A DNA stretch of 64,000 nucleotides from Pisolithus tinctorius (lineage: Eukaryota; Basidiomycota; Agaricomycetes; Boletales; Pisolithaceae): contig JANFAH010000020.1 in the NCBI GenBank assembly GCA_024663395.1, positions 806,001 to 870,000 of the forward strand. Direction: 5' to 3'. A program made the position numbers and the translations under genes. Positions 21,629 to 34,095 of this stretch are shown here, piece by piece. The stretch's first letter is position 1, and each line of letters opens with the position of its first letter. Under the pieces are notes generated by a model. The model worked only from the letters and a program-made list of their open reading frames with translations. It had not been told where the DNA came from and made no database searches.

Positions 21629-24060
21629 TCAGTTTATTTTGAACACCACTGGTGTAAATGCATGGCTAGGGGGATTGCATGGATTAATAGACTCCATTGG
21701 ATGCAATATGAATGAAGCTAACATTGATGGACCAGCTGAAAGAAAATTGGGGGTAGATGGCATCAAAAATGGATTACTATGTGTGATGGTGGCAAATTGA
21801 CTGGTTCCATCAGACATTGACATGACTGGAGGGACAATGTGGATGTGTTGGTGAGTGGCAGGAGGGGGGATGTTTTCCATGTCAACATCAGTCTGTTCAA
21901 TGGGCCATTTGGAGGGCATGCATGAACAAGTGTTGAAAAGGCCTTCAAAGTGAGCATCAGCTTTCAGGTGTTGATGGGCATTGAAGTGATTTTGGATGGC
22001 CTTCAGCAGCTCAGCTTTAGTACCCATGGTCTCAATTGTAAGACAATGAGCAATATCAATCAAAACATCTTTGCTTTTTTGAGAGAGTGCACTGCTGAAC
22101 TGGATGTTGTTACCCTGCAGGGCTTGTTGAGCCCCCCTGTCTGCCTGCTTTGCTGCTTTCCATGCAGCAAGCTCAGCCTTCCTCTGCTTCCTTTCTTCCC
22201 TCACCTCATCCTGTGCCTCCCACTCCTGCACATCCTCTGCAGATGTCAGCCAGTGTGCATCAATATTCCTTGCTTGAGACTTCTTCCTCTTCTTCTTACC
22301 ATTTAGCTGCTTGTTCAATGCTCCAATCTGGCTAAGGGCCATTGTACAGTGGGCTTTTGCCACCTCCAGTCTTCCACCTTGGACTCCAATCAGCTGACCC
22401 TATCCTCCAGGGATGAGAAGTACAAAATGAGCTCAGGATTTGATTGAAGGCTGGCTGGTGGCATAGTGCTGGGTTGGATGGGGGGAATGGTAGGGGAAAG
22501 CCCAGGGTGATTAGCAGATCATGGCAGAATGGTTGAGGCCTTGCCAGCTTCATCATCAGATTTGTCATCAGTAACAGATCTGCACAGCACAGCATCATCA
22601 TTGTTGGTGTCTGAACCACTTGAATACTTGTCATCATCATCATCTGCTGTTGTAACATCTCCCACATTGGGTAGCTCATGAATTTTGACAGGATAGGATG
22701 ATGGCACATGTGCTTCAGTGGAAGTTGACATGCTTGGTGTGAAGTCTTGGTCATTGAAGAGGTGAGGGTTAAGAGGATGAATGCCACTGTTCTTCCAAGC
22801 CTTGAAGATAATCTCAGACATAAATGCCTTGGTGCAAGCTGTCATATATTGATTGATGAAATCCTCCCTCATGATCTCCTCACCAGTTGCCTCAAGTACC
22901 TCATCACATTGCTTCTGCCATGTGTGCTGGAGCAAGCAAAAGATCCCAACATCAAGAGGTTGCAATTCGTGAGTCATGTGAGGTGGAAGGCAAAACAGTT
23001 CAATGTTGTTTTTGATGGCAAGCTGATGCATCTCTTTTGTGATGTGAGATCCATGGCCATTGTAGATAAGCAGGATTAGTTTTCCTGATTGGTTCTGTGC
23101 CATTGCCTTAGGAATGAAGGTGTGCTCAAACCAATTTTTACAGATGCAATCATTGGTCCATCCATTTGGTGAGGTCCCAACACCACAAAGATTGTCAAAA
23201 CAATCACCAGGTGGAAATTCCACAGTGGAAGTGACCTACCATATGTCTGGGTGAGCTTCAACCAATTTCTTATGATAAGATTTTTCCTTGAAAACACAAA
23301 TCCAGGTGCAATGCTACCACCATCAGCTGACATGCATTCAATGATGGTGACAAGCTCGATGGTTTCCACTATGAATCTTGTACTTCAGGAACTGACCATG
23401 TGGTATGAAGTACTTCTCTGGTGATGATTTCTGGCCTCCACCTCATTGACATTCTTTCTCATCCATGTTATAGATGTTCTCCCATGGGATCTCTTTCTCC
23501 TTGATAACCTGTTGCAGGAACTTGAAATGGTTGTCAACCACTGTCCAATTGAAACTTTGACCAAGCTGTGGGTCCAGCCCTGCTGGTTTCCCAAGCATAA
23601 TGTCTGGATGATGACATAGGAACCCAATAATCCATCAAGCACCAGGCCTTTTCCCACAGAGCAATTCTGCTTTGATCTGAATGGTTTGTTTACTGAGTGG
23701 TTGCCCCATGGAGCTAAGGTGCTTGATCCAATCAACCAGCACAGACTCCTTCATAGGTGAGAGAATTTGTTGCATTGTATGAACAATATGAGGTGCCTGT
23801 GACTTCCCAAGGTATCATCATTGAAGAGTATGGTAGGGGATGTTGTGCTCAATGGCAGCAGCATGAATATTTGGAGAATCAGAAGCAGTGAGAAGAGAGC
23901 AAACATGGTGAATTTTTTCTTCTTGCTCTGGACTGAGTTGCTGAGCCTTTGTCCCGGTGTGGTGCACTACTTGGAATTTCTTTGTATAATCTCATGCCAA
24001 CCTGCTGTGGCTGATAACATCACTCCACTATGCTCTGCTTGAATTGTTGAGCTGTTGCAT
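21629..24060 (-). pseudogene. pogo/Tigger-type DDE transposase, decayed
   Basis: Read from about 24060 on the minus strand: an N-terminal psq-like region (LSPEQEEKIHHVCSLLT, AAAIEHNIPYHTLQ), a CENP-B-type helix-turn-helix (SVKESVLVDWIKHLSSMGQ, WWIIGFLCHHPDIML), and the DDE domain with first Asp in ENIYNMDEKE (about 23460). Then come ELVTIIECMSADGGSIAPGF (23300-23360), LLIYNGHGSHITKEM (second Asp now Asn, a CpG to CpA change) and LQPLDVGIF (third Asp intact). The C-terminal part 21629-22363 is charged with coiled-coil potential and a SAP-like segment (KDVLIDIAHCLTIETMGTKA). Frameshifts near 22430, 23220 and 23400. Confidence 0.8.
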
Positions 24061-24521
24061 TGCATTATTGCAGGAAGACTTACAATTGAAGGGTCCCTTT
24101 TGTTGACCTTGAAAATTTTGCAGGAAGCAGGGAAGTGTCTTAAGAGTCCCCAGATAGCTTTACATGATATTCTGATGTGATTTGATCTCAGCCCTGAAAA
24201 GTTATTGTTATTCTGAAAAGGACCCTTTTTAAACAGTATATTGATTTCCCCTTGTCCACAGGTGCATTTTTTTTTTTTAAAAAAAAGGATACAGCCCCCC
24301 AGGTCTATAGTATGTATATTGTGCCCTATGTACAACTATGTGGCTTGGATTGAAGTATGGTGTGCTGTAGTTAGCAATTTGCAACACTGTGTCATCTTGC
24401 AACACCAGTCAAGTGATAGTACCAGTTGCATGAGCCATTTCCCTATGCAATATGACAAATATGCAGGATGAAATGCTGACATAATGTGTGACCTTTGTGA
24501 CAATTGTAACTATGAGATGGT
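24061..24521. other. No gene seen; T/A homopolymer tract
   Basis: Contains a run of 15 T then 8 A (24268-24291). No protein or repeat family recognised. Confidence 0.35.
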
Positions 24522-25330
24522 CTACAACTTCCAATAGCTAGTCAATGTTGTGTGCATCACATTCCACAATTCCTTATGATGCATCTCTCTGCAAAACATG
24601 TGAAGATGATGGACCAACTCCAGTGATGGATCCACATCACTTTCCAAGATGCAGGCCTCAAGTTTCTCACAGAGCTGAATAATTTCAGAACATGGAACAG
24701 GCACAACTTGAGGTGTGATGCCTTTGAGTTCATCATCTGAGCAGACCTCAACAATATTGTCCTGCTCAACTGTTATTTGATGCTGGACTTCAGCAACAAT
24801 GGCTGAATCATTGTCACACTGATACTTCTGCTCCCCAACTTCAGTTTCCTCCCTAGCTGCAAGAATCTCATCAGTGGTCATCAATGTGCTGAAGACATGG
24901 TTGTGATCTTTCAAGGTCTTGATAGAGTCTAAAAGGTCTTCTTCAGTGGCTGCAAGCTGTGGTGATGGATGGCCCCAATGGACAAAATGCAGGAATTTTG
25001 ATGGTAAGGCCAGTCCAGTGAGTCACTGCAGCTGTGAGCATCTCAACTGTTACTGATGCCTTTTCAGTGTCACCTTCTGCATCCACGATGGCTGTAAGAG
25101 CTGCACACCAGTGCTCATTGGTGTATGAGTCACCAAGGAGTTGCTGTAGCTTAGTTTCTGCTGATGGAAGAGACATGCTCTTGTTGGTAGCAAAACCATG
25201 GAGGATACTCCATGCATGTGGATTGGCATGTGTTGGATGGGATGTTGGTGCATGGGATCACTTGCCCAGAGTCTGCTTGGATTGCAGTGTGAGCCCAGCA
25301 GTGCTGCATTGTTTCAGATGTAACTGAATC
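24522..25330 (-). pseudogene. Possible C-terminus of a second Tigger/pogo-like transposase
   Basis: Minus strand, several frames: LQHCWAHTAIQADSGQVIP (about 25320), similar to the 'NCWxHTGI' segment after the DDE domain of Tigger-like proteins, then SAETKLQQLLGDSY and a long open frame 24522-24914 with DDELKGITPQVV and CEKLEACILES. The helicase- or DDE-defining residues are not in this fragment, so the assignment rests on the CWxHT segment and overall make-up. It could be another protein found with fungal transposons. Confidence 0.4.
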
Positions 25331-25780
25331 CCAAGCCTCTTCAGAGCCAGTTCAGAAACCAGAAATTCTGCAGAAGTCCTTCAAATTGCAAAACTTACAT
25401 GAACAAAGAAAGTTGATTAAGGTAATAATTTTGGACTCAGGTTGAAGCTCTGTTTGAAAACAACCTCTCCTTGATTGCTATGGATCTTGACTATTATGAT
25501 TGTGATCTGGACCATCTTTGGCTTTCCTGGGTTTCTGTTGCATCTCTTGTAGCTCTTGCAACCCAATATACACTTAACACCCATTCTTGCCCAATGCCTC
25601 CCAAGTCCTCTGGTCCAAAAGCTTTGTGGAACCCTGCAGAAGTTGATGCACTCATTAAATACCTTTGTTGCCATTGCTTTGAAGCAAGAGACAATGGGAA
25701 CTTCAAATCCACTTTATGTATCTCTGCTGCTGCACATATATCTGAATTCCTCACAGAAGAGCCACCAAAAACTAGAGATA

Positions 25781-26994
25781 CAGTGGCTCACAAAATTGTC
25801 CCAATGTTTGCATGTTTTTCATTAATCCTGATGTAGTGAGTGAACTATCATCATTGAGTCCAAGTTGCTTGTGGATGGATCAAAGCAGCTGGTCATGGCT
25901 CTCTGATGAGCCATATTACATAATGTTTGGATAGAAACTGATGACAGAATACCCAAATGAAAATGAGAGCTCATTGGGACAATTATGTAACTTTGGGATA
26001 TACTGGAGATGTAGTCCTTGGGAACACATATAAAACATGGTGAGATGCTCACCAATGTTTACATAATGTATTACATGGTCTACTGAATGATTTGTCAACA
26101 AACAAACAATGCCAAACAGTGATTTTGCACCACTATGCCTCCAAAGAAATCACCATTCTGGCTCATCAGGGACATTCTCTCAGGGCAACCTCAGCAAATG
26201 CTGGTGAACACTATAGTATAATCAACAGAATATACTATCAGCACCACTGGTCTCTTCAGAAATCTGCTGGCAGTCATCTCCTGCACTGTTTCCCCACCAA
26301 TGCCCCATGTGTCCTGGAACAAATCAGTGCTGTGAGAGCTGAGAATGATGTGGAGGTCCAATCTTGCATTCATCCTATCATAAACAAACCAATCACCCAC
26401 TAGCTACTACATCACAACTGAAGAAAAGGCTGCCTGAAGGCTCAGGTGAAGCAAAATCCAGGACACATGAGGCATTGGTGGGGAAACAGTGCAGGAGATG
26501 ACTGCCAGCAGATTTCTGAAGAGACCAGTGGTGCTGATAGTATATTCTGTTGATTATACTATAGTGTTCACCAGCATTTGCTGAGGTTGCCCTGAGAGAA
26601 TGTCCCTGATGAGCCAGAATGGTGATTTCTTTGGAGGCATAGTGGTGCAAAATCACTGTTTGGCATTGTTTGTTTGTTGACAAATCATTCAGTAGACCAT
26701 GTAATACATTATGTAAACATTGGTGAGCATCTCACCATGTTTTATATGTGTTCCCAAGGACTACATCTCCAGTATATCCCAAAGTTACATAATTGTCCCA
26801 ATGAGCTCTCATTTTCATTTGGGTATTCTGTCATCAGTTTCTATCCAAATATTATTTGATGTGGCTCATCAGAGAGCCATGACCAGCCGCTTTGATCCAT
26901 CCACAAGCAACTTGGACTCAATGATGATAGTTCACTCACTACATCAGGATTAATGAAAAACATGCAAACATTGGGACAATTTTGTGAGCCACTG
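25781..26994. mobile_element. P2: palindromic (double-headed) Tc1 element
   Basis: Ends CAGTGGCTCACAAAATTGTC, TA at 25779-25780 and 26995-26996. Left arm about 25781-26317, right arm about 26458-26994, near-perfect reverse complements, spacer about 140 bp. Each arm encodes inward the N-terminal part of a Tc1 transposase: LRATSANAGEHYSIINRIYY and ISAVRAENDVEVQ, the counterparts of the two helix-turn-helix segments seen in P1. The catalytic half is absent. It belongs to the same family as P3 (49390-50952). Confidence 0.85.
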
Positions 26995-27022
26995 TATGGT
27001 GAAAAATAAGTGGGTCTCACAT

Positions 27023-27077
27023 GTAAGCAACATTGTCATTGTAATTGTCCAAGGATGCTGATTGCCTTGATCTTTAG
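27023..27077 (+). other. 55 nt intron in Harbinger Myb-like ORF
   Basis: GTAAGC donor at 27023, CTGAT branch-like site at about 27058, CTTTAG acceptor ending 27077. Splicing joins NKWVSH to IQRIYHDIKGCHLKSG in frame, as expected for the domain. Confidence 0.65.
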
Positions 27078-28318
27078 ATTCAGAGGATTTATCATGATAT
27101 CAAGGGATGTCATCTCAAGTCTGGGCATCATTGGGATGGTGTGCATGGGGCTGGAGTACAGGGGCACATTTGATGAGCAAGTATTTGATGATTGTGTGAA
27201 GATATTTTATCCATGAAACATATTCATTGATGTTGAACTGATAGATATCTTTGTTCATATAGACTTTTCCCCAGGTCTGTCCCTTCAAACAGTCTGGGTG
27301 GCAGTACTACAACCTTGTGGCTGACATAATCCCTAACAGTGGTGTGCATGGTGCCAATGCATTTACTCCAAGCACCTCCCAGATTGCTACTGGTTCTGTG
27401 GGCAACACTGAAAACCTGCCTGCACTTGATGGAGAACAACAAGAGACCAGTGCCCCTCCCCCCTGGAACCAACCACTACTGACAGACCTGAACCTGCCCA
27501 GGGCATCTCTGAGTGGTGCAAGTCACTACCCAGGGATCATTTTGCCTCCCCCCCCCTCATCCCCTCCACATCCCAATCTTGGGACATCTGATGTGCAGTC
27601 CAGTGCAGCATCCCAACAGATCCAGCCCCCCCCAGCATTCCACCATCCAGCTTATGGAGATCTAACACACAATCCAGCATGCCCACCTCTGCTTCACTAT
27701 CCAGCTCCACAAAGCGATCCAATATGACAATGGAAGGTGACAATGAAGCAACATCTGCATTCCCTTTTGCCAACACATCTGATATTTCCATCTTCACTCC
27801 CAACAAGCACATGCAACTTTCATTGGCCATGGACACTGCTAGGAGTTCCCATTCCTGCTGTTCCAACAAAGCACCTGGTGTGTCAGACCTGATGGCAGCA
27901 GGTCTTCAAGGTTCAATCAATTATCTGACATCATTGATCAACACATTGATGACTTCAGCTGTCAAGCAAGCTTCCACCATGTGCACACATGCAATCCACT
28001 TACTTGATGGGGAAGACAAGAACTTTCCCTGGAATTTACAGGCATTTGTCCAATCTGCAATTGCCCAGAGCCTGGGCTTCGCTGATGTATATCTGACTAC
28101 CCCCAACAAGGAAGATCACTTGGAGTATGTTGAGTTTGAGTACCAACTTAAGTTTGGGGTTGGTGGGAGTAGATAGTACTCACATGTGTAGCTTCCACTC
28201 ATACCTTGTTTCCATTGATCATGGTGTTCTCTTATTTTTTTTGCTTCTTAAACATTGTGCAATGAGGAAGACAAATGTGTGGCAGTAATCAGAGATGTAC
28301 AACAGAGTAAAAAAACTA

Positions 28319-29430
28319 CTACAAAGACATATTGTTGGTGCTGCTCACTGAACCACTGTCATCATCCAATGAAGCCATGTTGCCCTCATGAATCAGATCC
28401 TGATAAGTGTCCCACATTTGTTGCACAATCTGATCATGCAGGGCACAAGCTGCATGCAGTGCTTGCACATCAGTACTGTCAGTGTCTTCAGTTTCTGATA
28501 TTGATGCATTCAATCCTCTGCCTCTGCCCTCCTGAACCTCATGATCTTCTCCCACCACAGGACCCTCATCAGTATTGTGGGTGCAGATAACATTGTGGAT
28601 TGCACACAGTGCAGCTGGAATTCAGGCTTGGATTTGTATGTTGTATTCAGGACTGAGGAGGAAGATACAAAAATGCCACTTGATCACACTGAAAGTGTGC
28701 TCAATTACATTTTGAGCAGATGAATGGTGTAGGTTGAATAGTTCCTCCTTGTTTTTGGGCCTGCTCAGTTTAACACAGTAATACTACACATAGAAATGTT
28801 GCATGCACCTCAATTTTGTATGACACCACTCAGTGAGGTGGTAGTGGATACCACAGTAGGGAACCAAGAGTTCCAGGCAGTGGGGGAAGCTGGCATCTGC
28901 AAGGAAATACTTACCCTCAGGAATAATCAAATCTTTTGAACATGCATCTGTTGCTGAACCATCCCATCCAGTGATGGCATACATGAACTTGAGTTGAAAG
29001 TTGCAGGCAAATAGGCAGTTTTGTGAGACAAAGCCTTTGTGACTGCAATGAGCTGCCTGGTCATTTGCTCCCAGTGCAGCATGGATATGACTTCCATCCA
29101 GTGCACCAATTGCATTCCAGAAGAATGGCCAAAACCTTGGACCCTCTCTAATTCCAGACTGAACCTCATCCATGGCAGGCATGTGAATGTACACATTGTA
29201 GAATGGCAATGAGGAAAAAATGAAAACAAATTTGTGGAAGTATCTGTATGAACCCAACATCGGTTACAGGAGGACAATTGGTCTACTAAATGGATGTACT
29301 GAGAAATTGTGTCATTCAAATGCTGAAAGCACTTGCCAACATGCCTGATAGTCAGGCCAGTGATACTCATGTATAGGAAGATTACCAGCTGTTCTTCAAG
29401 TGAAACAAATCCAGAATTTCCATGGCCCAT
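28319..29430 (-). pseudogene. PIF/Harbinger DDE transposase, triad visible
   Basis: The minus-strand frame 28927-29430 gives FVSLEEQLVIFLYMSITGLT, then after a frameshift 28784-29260 gives FFWNAIGALDGSHIHAAL (first Asp), GFVSQNCLFACNFQLKFMY, GWDGSATD and KYFLADASFPHCLELL (second Asp). Beyond a stop, NKEELFNLHHSSAQNVIEHTF carries the Glu. Family: DDE_Tnp_4. The C-terminal extension (28319-28558) is acidic. Of all transposase relics here it is the least eroded around the triad, but a frameshift and stops make it inactive. Confidence 0.8.
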
Positions 29431-30795
29431 TTCTCAAAGATGGTCCACAAGAAGTGCAAACACTTTGGCATGTATATCTCCAAGTTAGTATGGGGAATCT
29501 TTAAGTCAGTTCAGGGAATCCATGTGGGCGTGCAGAATCTCCAGGTGAGAATGGGGAATCTCCAAGTGCATATGAGTCTGGCACTCCTAACTTATCTGAA
29601 CAAGTGCATGTGTTCCTTATCTGTTCCTTCAGACTCATATCAATATCACAAAAATCACTGTCATTTATAGCTTAGGACAAATAGGTATCCAACAATGTGC
29701 ACACAGGTGGTACCTAGTCCATGAAGCAGTCCAAGAGGATATAATACCAGCCTATGAAGGTAGCTAGTAAGTGGAAGTGAGTAATAACAGAGATGAAAGT
29801 GCCCAGTGGGTAAATCTGATGACCTTCAATCATTAATTGAGAATGACCAAATGATAGGTGACTAACATGTGGCAAGGTATAACACTGGTCCAGAAATGTG
29901 GCCAGTGATGGGGGACCACAGGGAGAATGGGCAAGGGCAAAAGATGGAGTCACAGGGAATGTCAGCAAAATAATGAGTGAAGCACAACCTACCTGCTTAG
30001 TGTGCTTACCATGCCACATGGTGATCTTCATTGTTGGAATCATGGTGATGATGCCTCTTACATGGAGGCTCCCAATAGACATACTGGACAATGCTAGTAA
30101 TTGTTAGTTACAAAATGCAGAATGCAACAATGTGGATATACCTGTGGTGGGTTCTCTGTTGTGAGTGTGGCAAATCATCATCACTTGAACTCACCTGATA
30201 TTCCCTACAATGCTTGTGAGATGCCTGCCAGGAGCAGTGTCAAGGACATGGAGTCTGAGAGCAACTGTGGGAGTGCCTAGTACTATAAGATGTAGATGGG
30301 TGGGATGCTGCTTGATTGGCATGATGTGTGTGCCAGACACCTCACATGGGGAGCTGCTGTGACTCTTCATCTGGGGATGTGGAATGGCAAAGAGAATGCC
30401 AGCCTACTGGAGAGTGACAACACACATGGTGTGACTCTTTATCTGGTGCTGCAGAATGGTGAAGAGAATACCAGCCTACTGGAGAGTGATGATGCACATG
30501 GTGAACCCCCAGCACATTGGCTAGCGCATGTCCTTGTGCAGGCACCTGTTGTGGCACATCAGTCATGGGTGAGGAGGGGGGAATGGAATGATGATAGTCT
30601 GCAGGTGCATTCACACCCATACTACCATGTACAAGTGACTGTGGTGAATCTTTGACAGGGGGTGATGATGGAGGAAGTGGTGATGGTGTCCTTTCTGAGT
30701 CAGAGGGGCTCATGCTTTTCAGGATTGCTTTAATGAAGGTTTGCAAATCTGAAAGAATATGAAGGGGTCAATTAAATGTATTTACTAGCAGTGGG
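29431..30795. other. No firm gene; short tandem repeats
   Basis: Two small repeats are visible. At 29480-29570 the phrase 'ggaatctcca' recurs about every 30 nt. At 30359-30500 a unit of about 72 nt ('gactcttcatctgg...gcctactggagagtgac') occurs twice. A minus-strand open frame (30342-30746, Pro/Ser/His-rich) spans the second repeat, but nothing marks it as a known protein. Confidence 0.4.
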
Positions 30796-31377
30796 TGTCA
30801 CAACTATGCAATTATCCTAAGTCCTCACTCACTCCACACCCTTCTCCACTGGTCATTCACTCACTCCACACCAACTCTGCCTGTCCTTTGTCATTTATGA
30901 ACCTTCTCTGCTCCAACTGCTGTTGGACTTGTACTGGTCACCCACCAGACCACATGGACCATTCTCTGCAGGGTCATGTGACCTCCCTTCAGACTTCTCC
31001 TTGACAGCACATGGTCAGGTACTCCACAGCATGTGCACCACATGGTCCAGTGCCTAGACTGTTTTCCTTTTTGGTTTGTTCTATGTTACCCATCATATGT
31101 TCTCTGTCCTCCCTTCATTCATTGTCTAGGAGTTTTTACTTGAAAATTTACAAGTCTCCATATGTCAGTTCCAATTCTGGTTACTGTACCTCTGTAGCAG
31201 TATAAATGCATGTATTGTACTCCACTGTCCTTCAGTACAAATATCCACTTAGTTCCTACTCCCTCTCTCTCCATCTTCTGTCTGTCAGAGTTACCTCTGA
31301 CTATCCATCTGGTCTCTACCTCTGAAATATGAGGGCTGAGATCATGCAAGGGGGTAGCATATGAGCTAAACCCAACA
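30796..31377 (+). repeat. 582 bp LTR, chromovirus family (TGTCATGACC type)
   Basis: Starts TGTCACAACTATGC, ends GCTAAACCCAACA; the same length as 3079-3660 and alignable throughout. Followed by 'ccctcact' as in that copy, i.e. by the beginning of the internal region, but no gag follows, so the copy is truncated behind the LTR. No target duplication seen. Confidence 0.75.
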
Positions 31378-31781
31378 CCCTCACTGGAAGCCACAAGATT
31401 TATACTTTAGAAGGGCTTGGATGTGACTGGGGGAGAAGGTATGTTGTTGGAGGCTCAGTGTATTGATCATAGCACAGTGACCCAAGGTGAGGCTAGGATA
31501 TGCACAGTGTAGGGAGTCAGTGGACTCTGAAGAAGTTCATGATGGCAGTGGAGAGTATTGGAAGATGGGAGATAGTGCTGATGTGGTTCTGGAGATGTTG
31601 ATGTTGATTAGTGATTGGTCATTTCTGAAAGTGGTGATGGTGAAAATGGTGGAAGGGGAGTAGTTCTGGATGTTGAGTGTTCCATTTTGGATGATGTTGT
31701 TGTTGATGCACATTAATTATGTTTCTTACACTGGTAATATCTTACATAAGCACAGTCATTTTGGCACATTATTTTTCCTTT
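31378..31781. other. Leader remnant, then nothing recognised
   Basis: A few bases of retroelement leader, then purine-rich sequence with 'gatgttgatgttgatt' type runs; no gene seen. Confidence 0.3.
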
Positions 31782-32255
31782 GTGCACCTCAGTCTTCTCC
31801 CAATAGAAGCCTGAGTATCTTCCTTTATTAGTCTGTCCCTACTCAGAAACAACCCCACAAAAGCTGTAATGATGTTTGTGTACAAGATTATAGAGTCAGG
31901 TGTGGCTGTGATGAGGAATGTATATGTCAAGGTCTGACCATGGCCAATCACAGGCATTGGCAGGAAGGACCATACATAGAGTGGCTGATCTGGACACCAC
32001 CACATCACATGCAGAGAGAATGCCAGTGAGATGCTCTGAGGTGGGGAAGAACAATGTGCAGATGTCATTGAGGTGGTGCATTAAGTACCATTGGACATGT
32101 TTAGCAACAGTGGTCAATGTGGCAGTGAATGTCATAAGATCCCTCATGTCACAATGCTCAAGGACAAGCTGCAGGAGGTCTGAGTCAGCAAAGAGGGGGA
32201 ATTCAGTGGTTTGTGGGGCATGTGATGCAATTTCAATGTAGTATAGAGATCATGC
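31782..32255 (-). pseudogene. Relic of a fungal hypothetical protein (F-box-like/nucleotidyltransferase-like)
   Basis: The minus strand reads FADSDLLQLVLEHCDMRDLM, VAKHVQWYLMHHLNDI, SRSATLCMVLPAN and WSDLDIYIPHHSHT. The leucine-rich start and the 'GSxAL...W..xDLDxYxP' pattern match a large family of basidiomycete hypothetical proteins; the DLD motif recalls a nucleotidyltransferase fold, but the activity is not established. The usual Gly before Ser-Ala is Arg here. It is one of two host-like sequences in the window, and is broken downstream of 31900. Confidence 0.4.
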
Positions 32256-32722
32256 TGCTGGTCTTTAACCCTTACTTTTTATAGTGAGCAAAGGTGGGTC
32301 TGGGCATTCAATAGGGGCAGGGGATGGGCTGGAGTGCACCCAAGTAGAAGTGAACATTGGAAATTGAAGATTCTGTTGATGATGTTATTGTGCAAGTGTG
32401 GGTCTGATTGGGGGGAGGGGGGGCACATTCTATGACACAATCTATTGTATGTGATAGCAATGATGCATGCATGGATGCTGATGTGGGAACTGCTAGGTAT
32501 GGATGGGGTAGTGAGACAGGGTGACAGGCTTAGGACTCAGTGTGCATTCAGGCAGGGGTGTGGGTTGGTGAGCAGATGTTCTCATCTCATGTGATAGCTA
32601 CCTTTTATCTACATCATGTGTTTGATATCTTGTTCATTGGGGCATGTCTGCCCTTACTCCTGCTTTGTACTTCAATTGCCCCCTTTGGGGTTATGACATA
32701 TATCCTGTGCTCATGCACATGC
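32256..32722. other. No gene seen
   Basis: G- and T-rich sequence with a G-run (32410-32425). No coding match recognised. Confidence 0.3.
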
Positions 32723-33960
32723 TTACTTCCTTATTTTGTGGGACAGGTCAGGATTTTCCATGAAGGACATGAGTCTATTGACTGTGTATGTTATATCAGG
32801 CCTCATGGCTACTGACACATACATCAGGTGCCCTATAAGCATTGTGTAATTGCTGCTAGGTACACCTTCATTCTCAGTGTCACATGGGGTTAGTCGCATG
32901 CCTGGATCGAGTGGAGTCTTGACTAGCTTTGCATCCTTCATGCATATTTTTGTAAGAGCCCTTCTATGTAGCATGTTTGACTGAGGGTGATTGTTCCATT
33001 GGTGTGATCTTGTGTGATCTTGATCCTGACTAGTTTGCCTTGGTTGCCTAGGTTGGTCACCTCAGACATACTTTGTAGTTGTGTGTTTAGTGTGCTCATA
33101 AGTTTGGTAGCACTGGTGACAAGTATGAGGGCATCTACCCATACCATAATGATCTTGATCATTGTTGAGGTTTTCATTTTCCTTATGTACACACAGGGGT
33201 TGGAGTGGAGACATGCAAAGTTGACAGTCTGTAGCTGGTCATTTAGCTCCTCATTCCATTCCTGCCTGGATTACTTCAGTCCATACAGTGTTTTAATTAG
33301 TTTACATAGGCATCTGGTTTTGTTGTCAAAATCCTTGGGCTGCTCCATGTATATTTCCTCTCTTAGTTTGCCATTTATGTAAGTATGTGCCATTCACATC
33401 CACTTGATGGATCTCCCAATTTGGGGCACTGGCCAATGATAAGATAAGGTGTATTGTCTCTAATCTAATAACTGGGGAATAGGTATCATTGTAGTCCATT
33501 CCTGGGACTTGGGAGTACCCCCTGGTGACTAATCTCACTTTGTATTTTTGGAGTACCCTGTCCTTGTTGAATTTTTGGGTAAATACCCATTTATTTGATA
33601 TGGGCTTGCACCCTTCTGGTGGGTCTACTAATGTCCATGTCCTTTTTTTGTGCAGCTGTTGTAGTTCCACCTCTATGGCCTTTTGCCATCCTGGGATCAC
33701 CCTCTTCTAGGGCACTTTCATTGAATGCTAAGTATATTTGTTCTGCTGATGGTTCTCTGACATTTGATCATCATCTAGTAATTCTTCTAAATTGGGTAAT
33801 GGATTTTTCAACATGTTGTAGTTGTGTGATGTCCAGGCCCTGTTGCTTTGCCTCATGGGCTCATCATGTGACTCTGTTTGTTTTCATTTTGATGTTGTCT
33901 TATTGCCAATGACTCCTTCTTGCTCTGCACCTTCTCTCTTGTTTCCTGTTTCTCTCCCTG
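32723..33960 (-). pseudogene. Ty1/Copia reverse transcriptase relic
   Basis: The minus-strand frame 33326-33700 reads WQKAIEVELQQLHKKRTWTL, SNKWVFTQKFNKDRVLQKYK, RLVTRGYSQVPGMDYNDTYS and NWEIHQVDVNGTYLH: fingers and palm of a Copia RT. After frameshifts, MVWVDALILVTS (about 33140) stands where the YVDD box should be (Asp lost), and 32723-32974 gives TPLDPGMRLTPCD, YTMLIGHLMYVSVAMRPDIT, the connection region. Everything before and after pol is missing. Confidence 0.8.
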
Positions 33961-34095
33961 CAAGTGGCAGGCCTCAAGGGGGCAACTTGGGGTCTGGATG
34001 GAACCTGTAGTTCCATGAGGTGTGTATCTGCCTTATCCACACATTGAAGTACTGAACAGCTTGCAGGCTATCTAGGAAGCCTATGAATGGATAGG

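Larger units (their letters stand above)
25594..28176 (+). pseudogene. Myb/SANT-like ORF of a PIF/Harbinger element, split by P2
   Basis: MPPKSSGPKALWNPAEVDAL, FEARDNGNFKSTLCISAAAH and EEPPKTRD form the first half of a Myb/SANT-like domain. Palindrome P2 (25781-26994) interrupts here; across the empty TA site the frame continues MVKNKWVSH. A 55 nt intron (27023-27077) follows, then LKSGHHWDGVHGAGV, a frameshift, and FKQSGWQYYNLVADIIPN, GVHGANAFTPSTSQIATGS. A Pro/Ser-rich part (27317-27727) and, after another frameshift, a helical tail (SIFTPNKHMQLSLAMD to ADVYLTTP) end at 28176. It converges with the transposase at 28319-29430, an arrangement usual for Harbinger elements, where the Myb-like protein helps bring the transposase to DNA. 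Confidence 0.65.

Noticed and set aside
24268..24291. T/A homopolymer as a terminator or element end
   Set aside because: No gene or repeat border coincides with it.
26092..26403. Independent gene in the left arm of P2
   Set aside because: It is the Tc1 helix-turn-helix coding part of a palindrome arm and is mirrored in the right arm.
30796..31377. Solo LTR with target duplication
   Set aside because: Flanks GTGGG and CCCTC do not match, and the following bases equal the internal leader of the family.
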